From Caryophanales bacterium UBA3260 (GTDB lineage: Bacteria; Bacillota_I; Bacilli_A; RF39; UBA660), in NCBI GenBank assembly GCA_002362595.1, contig DEUO01000088.1, forward strand, positions 1 through 7,496: a stretch of 7,496 nucleotides of DNA, given 5' to 3'. The notes beneath the pieces are model-generated. The model searched no databases. It was not told where the DNA came from and worked only from the letters and a program-made list of their open reading frames with translations. The translations under genes and the position numbers were made by a program. Below are positions 1 through 5,799 of the stretch, piece by piece (the stretch's first letter is position 1; each line of letters begins with the position of its first letter).

Positions 1-2288
1 GTGATAATGACAAAAGTTATGTAAGTGCTTTTGATATAGAAAAAGAAGTTAATATTTTAAAATTTGGTTTTAGAAGAAAAAATAAAAATGTTCCTTTAAA
101 AAAATTATATAAAGAATTTTTAAGAACTAGAGATGATTATACAGAAGAACAACAATTATATTTAGAAACTTTTTTCTTTGGAAGAAAAGATAGAAAATTA
201 TTTAGAGACGCATATCCAGATTCAAATTTATATACAGATAATCAAAAATTAATTTCTAGATTAGAAAGAAGCTATTATCATATATTTGAATATTTTGAAA
301 ATAATTTTACAAAAGAATCGTGGATAAAAGTTAAAGATAAATATAGTGAGAGATTTAGTTCTGATAAAATAGAAATGATGGATTTATATTTTGGTGTTAA
401 CGGAGAACCACTTTCAAGGAAAGAAATTGCTAAAATATATAATATGTCTAGAAGAGAGTTTAATGGCATTTTTGAACCGACTCTTATGTATGCAATAAGA
501 TTATATAGCGGATTAGGTAGAAATATAGATATTGATAAGAGTATGTATATTCCTTATATAGAAAGTCCCCAATATAATTTTGCTCCTGAAACAAGAGAAT
601 TGCTTAGAGAATTCTTAATAGAAGGAAAAAGTTATGAAGAATTAAGTAAAAAAACAGGATTAAAAACAACAAGAATATCAAATATAATTACAGCAGCTAT
701 AAGAAAGATTGATTTCTTTAGATTTGGTATTTCGACATCATTAATTATAAGTGAAGATGAATTAAATAATTTTTTTGAGTATGCAAAGGATAAAATAACA
801 GAAGAAGAAAAAGAATTAATAAGATTAAGATATATTAGTTATATGGAAATAAAAGAAATAGTAGAATTAAAGGGAATAGAAACATCGAAAATTAATTTAT
901 TAATATCTCGATTCAATAAAATGTTTTATGGGTATAGAATTAAAGATGTAACTTTGACTGAAAATGATTTAGTAACTGAGATAGAATGTCATATAAGTGA
1001 GTCGATTTTATCTATTCGTGAAAAGCAATTTGTTAGTTTTCGTTATGGTATAAAGAATAAATATAACGAAACTGGTGAGGTACTTTCAAGAGAAAAGATT
1101 ATGGAAAGACTAGATATGAATAAAGTTGCTTTTAATAATACTGATAGAATTGTTAAATATGAATTAAAGGGACGCAAAATAGGTATTAATAAACCTGATA
1201 TTTTATTTATTCCTAGAGATATATTAGATTCTTTATTAGAAGATGTTCATTTGCCTATTAGTGATAAAGAAAGAGAAATAATATGTCATTTATTTGAATT
1301 AAAGGGTTATGAGTATATGACTTTAGATGATCTTTCTTTAAAATATAATGAACTTAAAGGAAGCATTAGAGTAAGATATCATCGTGCAATAGCTACTATT
1401 TATAAATATCTAAAGAACGAGATAGAAGGTAGAATTGATTATGAAACTGATATAATTCCAATACTTAAATATTTCCCTTTAGTAGATAGAATAAAATTGC
1501 AAGATTTCTTTAAAAATGGAATGACTTTTGAAGAAATGGCTAAGAAATATGGATTAACTGTTGCTCAAGTTGTTGGCAATATGAATAGAATAAGAATAAG
1601 TATATATGATTTAAATAGTAATCCTAATGCTAAAAAGTTTGACTTTGATTATTATTTAAAAGCTATTGATAATCCTGATTTACCATTTTATGGAGATTTA
1701 TCTTTAGCTATTCAGATTTTTAATCTTAGTTTTGGTATGGGTGTTAAAGAAAGAATGGGAGCTCCAGAAGTAGTAAAGTATCTTGGACTTGATTATGATC
1801 CTTCAACTATAAATAGTATAAATTCTAGTTTAATGCTTAGTGTGTGTAAGTTAAGAGATGGTATAACAAAACAGAAAACATTTAGTTATGATGAAATTCG
1901 TTCTTATTATGATAATAATTTTGCTACTATACCACAATATTGTAGAAATTATTATGACAAATATTTTAGTAATGTTGAAAATAGAAGAATTATTAAAGGA
2001 GAAAGAGCACCAGTTTCATATTTTATAATTGCTGATTTAATTGCAGCGACATATCCTAATGCATTTAAGGTAGATACTGCAACGAGAGATGAAGTAATAG
2101 GTATTATTAAAAAATATGGCAAAGACTTGAAGAAAAGAATTAAAATTGCTTTAATGGGACGTTTTGATATAAGAGAAAGAGAATTTATGAGCGGTAAAGA
2201 TATTAATCATGTATTTAAGATGTTGTATACGCTAGATACGAAGAGAAAGGAATTAGATGTTAAGTCTTTAGAGTTAAAAAGCTCTTAA
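1..2288 (+). CDS. Tandem-HTH protein with repeated sigma-70 region 4-like units (5' end outside window)
   Basis: The reading frame is open from base 3 at the left edge to the TAA at 2286-2288, so 761 residues are visible and the true start lies upstream. The ATG at 375 is internal: the codons before it are in frame, uninterrupted and of the same character. The protein is a chain of about eight helix-turn-helix units of 45-58 residues with linkers. They lie at roughly visible residues 47-97, 121-172, 196-242, 266-313, 337-395, 420-478, 494-537 and 565-621. The second is clearest (LYFGVNGEPLSRKEIAKIYN) and recalls sigma-70 region 4 (LRFG...LTLEEIG...); others carry the same core as EGKSYEELSKKTGL and NGMTFEEMAKKYGL. 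No sigma region 2 or enzymatic motif is visible. The last ~140 residues are basic and helical, with no recognised domain. DNA binding or RNA polymerase interaction is an inference. The family is not one I can name. Confidence 0.85.
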   Translation, partial: DNDKSYVSAFDIEKEVNILKFGFRRKNKNVPLKKLYKEFLRTRDDYTEEQQLYLETFFFGRKDRKLFRDAYPDSNLYTDNQKLISRLERSYYHIFEYFENNFTKESWIKVKDKYSERFSSDKIEMMDLYFGVNGEPLSRKEIAKIYNMSRREFNGIFEPTLMYAIRLYSGLGRNIDIDKSMYIPYIESPQYNFAPETRELLREFLIEGKSYEELSKKTGLKTTRISNIITAAIRKIDFFRFGISTSLIISEDELNNFFEYAKDKITEEEKELIRLRYISYMEIKEIVELKGIETSKINLLISRFNKMFYGYRIKDVTLTENDLVTEIECHISESILSIREKQFVSFRYGIKNKYNETGEVLSREKIMERLDMNKVAFNNTDRIVKYELKGRKIGINKPDILFIPRDILDSLLEDVHLPISDKEREIICHLFELKGYEYMTLDDLSLKYNELKGSIRVRYHRAIATIYKYLKNEIEGRIDYETDIIPILKYFPLVDRIKLQDFFKNGMTFEEMAKKYGLTVAQVVGNMNRIRISIYDLNSNPNAKKFDFDYYLKAIDNPDLPFYGDLSLAIQIFNLSFGMGVKERMGAPEVVKYLGLDYDPSTINSINSSLMLSVCKLRDGITKQKTFSYDEIRSYYDNNFATIPQYCRNYYDKYFSNVENRRIIKGERAPVSYFIIADLIAATYPNAFKVDTATRDEVIGIIKKYGKDLKKRIKIALMGRFDIREREFMSGKDINHVFKMLYTLDTKRKELDVKSLELKSS

Positions 2289-2339
2289 AAAAAATGATAA
2301 TTAATAATTTAATTATGCTTGATTATGTTTGGATATTTG

Positions 2340-2365
2340 CACTGAAAAATGTCATATTTTCAGTG
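2340..2365. other. Perfect 9-bp hairpin without a T-tract
   Basis: CACTGAAAA at 2340-2348 pairs perfectly with TTTTCAGTG at 2357-2365 around an 8-nt loop, about 50 nt after the stop of the HTH gene. No run of T follows on either strand, so it is not a standard intrinsic terminator. It could be an RNA 3'-end stabiliser, a protein-binding palindrome or chance. Confidence 0.4.
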
Positions 2366-2399
2366 TGATTGTTAAAGAAGAAATTTTATGAAAAATGGT

Positions 2400-2420
2400 A
2401 GAACCGCTAGGTTCTTTTTT
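2400..2420 (+). terminator. Intrinsic terminator downstream of the HTH-array gene
   Basis: AGAACC (2400-2405) and GGTTCT (2410-2415) form a 6-bp stem with loop GCTA, running into TTTTTT ending at 2420. The hairpin core is the same as in the terminators at 4213-4237 and 5353-5374. Confidence 0.75.
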
Positions 2421-2457
2421 CGTAATAAGAATTATATCTATAATTATAAATTACTTA

Positions 2458-2466
2458 TGATATAAT
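2458..2466 (+). promoter_or_regulatory. Candidate extended -10 promoter for the surface-protein gene
   Basis: TGATATAAT matches the extended -10 consensus TGnTATAAT exactly (TATAAT at 2461-2466). It lies after the terminator at 2400-2420 and about 120 nt before the ATG at 2585. No good -35 box is visible at 16-18 bp upstream, which is common for extended -10 promoters. A weaker alternative is TATAAG at 2551-2556, closer to the gene. Confidence 0.5.
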
Positions 2467-2584
2467 AAACGTCTTTAAATTATGTAAAATGATGAATGGT
2501 TAAAATCGATTAATGATTGTGTTTGTTGTAAATTTGTGATATTAGTTAGGTATAAGATAGAAATTAAAATAAAAGGTGTTTGAT

Positions 2585-4180
2585 ATGAGTAAAAAAGTAT
2601 TTTATATGTTATTAATTTTAGTAGTATTTTTTGTCTTTGATATAAAATGCTATGCTGTAGATGATCCTAATAAGTTATCTTTATATGGATTTGGGGATAC
2701 TTATGAAGACGATGATTTTTTAACGGTTCATAATACAAGGAGATGTTATGTTGATATTAAAGACATTCCTATTAGTGAAGCAGATAATATTAAATTAACT
2801 GTAAAAGATGAGAGTATTGCTGAAGTACGATTTATTATTCGTGGAAGTAAATTTAATCCTGTAATTACTGCAGATATTAGTGGAAAAAAACTGGGAACTA
2901 CAGATATAATAGCAAGTTTAACATATAAAGGTGTTAATTATACAAGTAAAATTACAACTACTGTTCATCAGTCAAATTATAGGATATGGCTTGGTCGTGA
3001 AGATAATAAGCGCTTAGAAGGTACAGTTTTGGAAAAAGGTGAATCCTTAAAATTAAATACGCTTTTAGTTCAAGGGATGTCTTTTCATAGAGGTTATGTT
3101 TCAGCTACATGGTCAAGTAGTAACAATAGTGTTTTAAGTGTTAAAGATGGTTTAATTACGGCAAATAGGGCGGGTACAGCAACTATAACAGCTAAATACG
3201 TTACTGAAGAAGGTGAAACAATTTCAGATTCTACTGTTATAGAAGTGAAAGATACTGATGCAGTGCCTTCAATTAGATTTTTTCTTGAAGAACCAGGACC
3301 GGCAATGGCTTTAGGTATTGATGATAAATATAATGTTGGATTAGAAAATGTTCCTATTTCTGAAAGGAAAAATATTAGTTTTAAAGTAGAAAATGAAAAT
3401 ATTGCTAAAATAACAAATGTACAATATGGAAAAAATGGAGCAGATGCTACAGCTATTGTGAAGTATCTATCAGCAGGTAAAACTAAACTAATAGCAACTA
3501 TTAATTATAATGGTAAAATATATTCTTCTAGTTATGATATAGATGTAAAAATTGCTAAAATAAAATTTTTATATGAAGAACCAGGGCCTGTAATGACTAT
3601 AGGTTATAATGATAAATATAGTGTTGAATTAGAAAATATGCCTGTTTTTTTAAAGAATGATATTAAATTTAGAATAGAAAATGAGAAAATTGCTCAAATA
3701 GTAAACGTACAATATAGAAAAAATGGTGCAGATGCTGTAGCAACTGTTAAATATTTATCAGCAGGTAATACTAAGTTAATAGCAACTATAGATTATGGCG
3801 GTAAGATATATTCTGCTACTTATGATATAAGAGTTAAAAATTCTGAAGTTAAGAATCCTGTTAATAATAACTTGAATGATAAGGATAAAGAAGATAAAGA
3901 AAATAAAGATTCTGATACCGATAATAAAGAAGATGACAAATCAGGAGACAAAGATAAAGAAGTAGATAAATCTGAAACTAATGAATCAGACGACGATAGT
4001 GTAAAAGATAAAGATATAGAGAAAAACAATTCAAAAACTGGTAAATTAGAAGATGATAATTCAAAAGATAGTCATACTAATAAAAAGGACTTGTTGATAG
4101 TGTTATCAGTTATTACTGGTGTAATAATTTTAGTAATAGTAGCAATTATAATAAAAAGAAAAAAAGTAGCTAATGTTTAA
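2585..4180 (+). CDS. Exported, membrane-anchored surface protein with BIG2-type Ig-like domains
   Basis: This is a 531-residue protein starting at ATG 2585, preceded by AAAGGTG (2572-2578) at good spacing; the in-frame GTG at 2576 overlaps that site and is rejected. Residues 1-24 form a signal peptide (MSKK, hydrophobic core, likely cleavage after CYA). Four beta-rich modules follow. The first, at about 45-128, is divergent. The second, at about 142-222, is a classic BIG2 domain (ATWSSSNNSVLSVKDGLITA, then AGTATITAKY). The third and fourth, at about 229-322 and 325-418, are near-duplicates sharing EEPGP, KNGADA and VKYLSAG. Residues 419-500 are a low-complexity Asp/Lys/Glu/Ser/Asn spacer. Residues 503-523 form a membrane helix followed by KRKK. 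There is no LPXTG motif, so anchoring is by the membrane helix, with the Ig-like modules displayed outside. BIG2 domains are typical of adhesion or surface-structure proteins; the ligand is unknown. Confidence 0.88.
   Translation: MSKKVFYMLLILVVFFVFDIKCYAVDDPNKLSLYGFGDTYEDDDFLTVHNTRRCYVDIKDIPISEADNIKLTVKDESIAEVRFIIRGSKFNPVITADISGKKLGTTDIIASLTYKGVNYTSKITTTVHQSNYRIWLGREDNKRLEGTVLEKGESLKLNTLLVQGMSFHRGYVSATWSSSNNSVLSVKDGLITANRAGTATITAKYVTEEGETISDSTVIEVKDTDAVPSIRFFLEEPGPAMALGIDDKYNVGLENVPISERKNISFKVENENIAKITNVQYGKNGADATAIVKYLSAGKTKLIATINYNGKIYSSSYDIDVKIAKIKFLYEEPGPVMTIGYNDKYSVELENMPVFLKNDIKFRIENEKIAQIVNVQYRKNGADAVATVKYLSAGNTKLIATIDYGGKIYSATYDIRVKNSEVKNPVNNNLNDKDKEDKENKDSDTDNKEDDKSGDKDKEVDKSETNESDDDSVKDKDIEKNNSKTGKLEDDNSKDSHTNKKDLLIVLSVITGVIILVIVAIIIKRKKVANV
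3269..3838 (+). repeat. Tandem 288-nt in-frame domain duplication within the surface-protein gene
   Basis: Two 94-residue modules, encoded at 3269-3550 and 3557-3838, align without gaps at an exact period of 96 codons. By hand count about 61 of 94 residues are identical. Shared blocks include EEPGP, NVQY.KNGADA, VKYLSAG.TKLIATI and GKIYS..YDI.VK. Confidence 0.85.
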
Positions 4181-4212
4181 AATAAATATTTAATTAAATG
4201 AATTATATTATT

Positions 4213-4237
4213 AAAAAGAACCACCAGGTTCTTTTTT
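4213..4237 (+). terminator. Intrinsic terminator downstream of the surface-protein gene
   Basis: AAAAAGAACC (4213-4222) pairs perfectly over 10 bp with GGTTCTTTTT (4227-4236) around loop ACCA, followed by the T-run to 4237. The A-run and T-run make the structure symmetric, so it may also work on the opposite strand. It sits 32 nt after the stop codon. Confidence 0.85.
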
Positions 4238-4259
4238 CATATACTATCATAGAGGTGAA
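4217..4259 (+). repeat. Direct repeat, copy 1: terminator hairpin plus amidase leader
   Basis: These 43 nt match 5354-5396 with a single mismatch, in the hairpin loop (C versus T). The repeat covers the terminator hairpin, its T-tract, the stretch CATATACTATCATA and the ribosome binding site GAGGTGAA. In the second copy this site serves a readable amidase gene; in this copy the following gene is destroyed. Confidence 0.9.
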
Positions 4260-4263
4260 ATCT

Positions 4264-4291
4264 ACGAAAAAATGTTCTTGATGCGGGACAC
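4264..4291 (+). pseudogene. Remnant of an amidase gene start (N-acetylmuramoyl-L-alanine amidase)
   Basis: After the duplicated leader and ribosome binding site, the start codon position reads ACG instead of ATG (4264-4266). Bases 4271-4291 translate as NVLDAGH, matching NVVIDAGH at the start of the amidase at 5401. The interval between the start codon and the GAT of DAGH is 16 nt here against 18 nt there, so the frame is also lost. After 4291 similarity stops in AT-rich sequence. This is a decayed 5' stub of a zinc amidase (Amidase_3 type) that cannot be expressed as an enzyme. Only about 28 bp remain, so the call depends on the matching leader just upstream. Confidence 0.7.
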
Positions 4292-4413
4292 TTTATTTTT
4301 AATAGACTCAATAAGCGAATTGTAATCTATATAATCTAATGCTATTTATATTAACATACTTTTAATGATAGTCTTTTTATTATGGTAAGGTTAATGATAT
4401 ATTAGTGAATGTA

Positions 4414-4422
4414 TGGTATAAT
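4414..4422 (+). promoter_or_regulatory. Extended -10 promoter of the antitoxin-toxin operon
   Basis: TGGTATAAT fits TGnTATAAT exactly (TATAAT at 4417-4422) and lies 37 nt before the antitoxin ATG at 4460. There is no convincing -35 box at the right spacing. Transcription would start near 4429, which rules out translation from the upstream in-frame ATG at 4409. Confidence 0.6.
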
Positions 4423-4459
4423 AAATACAGATAAGTTTCTAAAAAAGCGAGTGATTTTA

Positions 4460-4651
4460 ATGAATAATAAAAAATTAACTGAAAAAGAAATTCAAGAAAA
4501 AATAAGAAAAGTTGATGGTGCTATGGCTCAAGAAGGTATGCCATTAACTAAGGAAATAAAACAAAAACTTTATAATTGCATAACAGGAAAGTCTACGTAT
4601 GATAAAGAACGAGAAAAAATCCTAGAGAAATATAGGAGAATTTATGGATAA
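4460..4651 (+). CDS. Fic-family antitoxin, VbhA-like
   Basis: This is a 63-residue, charged, helical protein directly upstream of, and overlapping by 8 nt, a Fic-domain toxin. Known class I Fic systems have a small separate antitoxin whose inhibitory helix carries [ST]xxxE[GN]; its Glu blocks productive ATP binding in the Fic active site. Here AMAQEG (residues 21-26) fits with Glu25 and Gly26 in place, but the first position is Ala in place of Ser/Thr. The following MPLTKEIKQKLYNCITGKST resembles the rest of VbhA-like antitoxins. Start choice: ATG 4460 has GAGTGA (4449-4454) at 5 nt. The in-frame ATG at 4409 lies on the promoter and is rejected; GTG 4451 is possible but less likely. No DNA-binding domain is visible. 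Assignment rests on position, size and motif. Confidence 0.8.
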   Translation: MNNKKLTEKEIQEKIRKVDGAMAQEGMPLTKEIKQKLYNCITGKSTYDKEREKILEKYRRIYG

Positions 4652-5312
4652 TAAATATAAATATACTTATGAGAGAACAGCAGATTATTGTTATAAAGGT
4701 ACTGATGTTTTAATCAATAAACTTAACATTACCAAAGATGAAGATTTATTTAATGCTGAAAGAGAATTAGTTTCTCTTAGAGTTTCAGCATTTAATGACG
4801 CCCCTTTAAAGGGGAATTTTGACTTCAAGTATTTAAAAGATATTCATAAATATTTATTTCAAGACGTCTATAGATGGGCAGGAGATATAAGAAAGTGTAA
4901 TATTGCTAAGCGGGATTTATTTTGTTTAGCTGAGCATATCGAAGCATTTGGTAGTGATGTATTTAATAAATTAAAAAATGAAAAATATTTTGTAGATTAT
5001 GATAATGACAAAACTTTAAATAAATTAGTTGAATTATTTGCTGATATTAATGCATTGCATCCTTTTCGTGAAGGTAACGGTAGAAGTCAAAGAGTATTTA
5101 TAGAATCACTTGCTAAAATAAATGGAATTAATTTAGATCTAACAAATGTATCTAAAATGGATATGATAGTTGCTAGCCATGAAAGTATTAATTGTGATTA
5201 CAAAAAATTAAAGGATATATTTGAAAATAATAGTAGTGTTTTAAGTGAAGAAGAAAGGGTAGAGTTTATAAATACTTATTGCTCTGATGAGCTGAAAAAA
5301 ATATTAATATAA
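4644..5312 (+). CDS. Fic-domain toxin (protein adenylyltransferase)
   Basis: This 222-residue protein carries a canonical Fic motif, HPFREGNGR, at residues 139-147, preceded by FADINAL and followed by SQRVFIESLA. In this family the His is the catalytic base, Asp/Glu binds the metal, and the GNGR loop holds the nucleotide phosphates; the usual reaction moves AMP from ATP to a Ser, Thr or Tyr of a target protein. The upstream region has the typical Fic order: LKDIHKYLFQDVYRWAGDIR at about 64-83, then a flap-like stretch with NIAKRDLFCL (86-95). No inhibitory [ST]xxxE[GN] helix is apparent in the protein itself, consistent with class I with a separate antitoxin. ATG 4644 follows AGGAG (4634-4638), and the first 8 nt overlap the end of the antitoxin gene, so translation is probably coupled. 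All motif residues are intact, so activity is expected. The target cannot be read from sequence. Confidence 0.93.
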   Translation: MDNKYKYTYERTADYCYKGTDVLINKLNITKDEDLFNAERELVSLRVSAFNDAPLKGNFDFKYLKDIHKYLFQDVYRWAGDIRKCNIAKRDLFCLAEHIEAFGSDVFNKLKNEKYFVDYDNDKTLNKLVELFADINALHPFREGNGRSQRVFIESLAKINGINLDLTNVSKMDMIVASHESINCDYKKLKDIFENNSSVLSEEERVEFINTYCSDELKKILI

Positions 5313-5352
5313 GTGTTTAATATTGTTAATATCTAGTATATTATTTGTTTAC

Positions 5353-5374
5353 AAGAACCACTAGGTTCTTTTTT
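5353..5374 (+). terminator. Intrinsic terminator downstream of the Fic toxin gene
   Basis: AAGAACC (5353-5359) and GGTTCTT (5364-5370) form a 7-bp stem with loop ACTA, followed by TTTT to 5374. It lies 40 nt after the Fic stop and only 26 nt before the amidase ATG. Confidence 0.85.
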
Positions 5375-5396
5375 CATATACTATCATAGAGGTGAA
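5354..5396 (+). repeat. Direct repeat, copy 2: terminator hairpin plus amidase leader
   Basis: This is the 43-nt partner of 4217-4259 with one mismatch. Here it runs into a readable amidase start, so this copy keeps the ancestral arrangement. TATACT at 5377-5382 resembles a -10 box but has no convincing -35 at normal spacing. How the amidase fragment would be transcribed is therefore unclear. Confidence 0.9.
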
Positions 5397-5400
5397 GACT

Positions 5401-5685
5401 ATGAAGAATGTAGTTATTGATGCTGGTCATGGAGGAAGTGACCCGGGCGCATCTGGTAATGGAATCGTAGAGAAAGAATATACTTTAAAAATATCTCAAT
5501 ATATACATGATAGATTAGATCAATTAGGTATTCCTAATACAATGGTTAGAACTACTGATGAAACAATCGAACCAAAAGAAAGAGTAGAAAAAATATTAGC
5601 ACCTTATGGTAATGGTAGAGATGTATTAGTTATTAGTAATCATATAAATGCTGGTGGTGGGAGGTTCTCTTGCATATGTGATTGA
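5401..5685 (+). pseudogene. Truncated N-acetylmuramoyl-L-alanine amidase (Amidase_3 type), N-terminal half only
   Basis: The fragment is 94 residues, whereas Amidase_3 catalytic domains are normally about 170-190. It begins MKNVVIDAGHGGSDPGASGN and keeps three zinc-ligand positions: His10 in DAGHGG, Glu24 in GIVEKEYTL and His81 in SNHINAGGG. Translation then turns into RFSCICD and stops at TGA 5683-5685. The C-terminal half, including the catalytic Glu of the usual E-x-GF-type segment, is absent, so the product should not cleave peptidoglycan. The neighbouring frame reads GGSLAYVIDQY from 5660 to a TAA at 5693-5695. Its A-x-VI loosely recalls the AEVIY that follows GGG in relatives, so a 1-nt indel in the G-rich stretch plus a larger deletion is possible. 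The start is ATG 5401 with GAGGTGA (5389-5395); GTG 5392 lies inside that site. There is no signal peptide. Confidence 0.8.
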
Positions 5686-5700
5686 CCAATATTAAGATGT

Positions 5701-5729
5701 AGCTAGTTATATTAATATAGCTAGTTTTT
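5701..5729 (+). terminator. Intrinsic terminator after the amidase fragment
   Basis: CTAGTTATATT and AATATAGCTAG (5703-5724) form a near-perfect palindrome with one G-U pair and a small AT loop. It is followed by TTTTT (5725-5729) and another TTTT shortly after. It separates the amidase fragment from the phosphoesterase operon. Confidence 0.75.
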
Positions 5730-5799
5730 ATTTTGCACCTTTTTATTAAATGAAAATTTATATTATTATTGGAGTAATCGAGTTAGGAGATGAAAAGTT

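Noticed and set aside
375..2288. ATG 375 as the start of the HTH-array gene
   Set aside because: The same frame is open and coding-like back to base 3, including another HTH-like unit at ~141-293, and no ribosome binding site precedes 375.
2297..2316. AT-only inverted repeat ATAATTAA / TTAATTAT
   Set aside because: Hairpins made only of A and T are expected by chance at this base composition, and no T-tract or other signal supports it.
2388..2465. 25-codon leader ORF beginning ATG 2388 upstream of the surface-protein gene
   Set aside because: It runs through the terminator hairpin, has only a weak ribosome binding site and an unremarkable sequence.
3820..4029. Reverse-strand Ser/Leu-rich frame opposite the surface protein
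   Set aside because: It is the antisense shadow of the Asp/Lys-rich spacer, which avoids stops on the opposite strand; no start signals.
4330..4335. TATAAT as a second promoter for the Fic operon
   Set aside because: There is no TG extension and no plausible -35 box, and it is further from the gene than the much better TGGTATAAT at 4414-4422.
4362..4399. Direct repeat TTAATGATA (4362-4370 and 4391-4399) as an operator for the toxin-antitoxin operon
   Set aside because: Nine-base AT-rich repeats are common here, and the antitoxin shows no DNA-binding domain.
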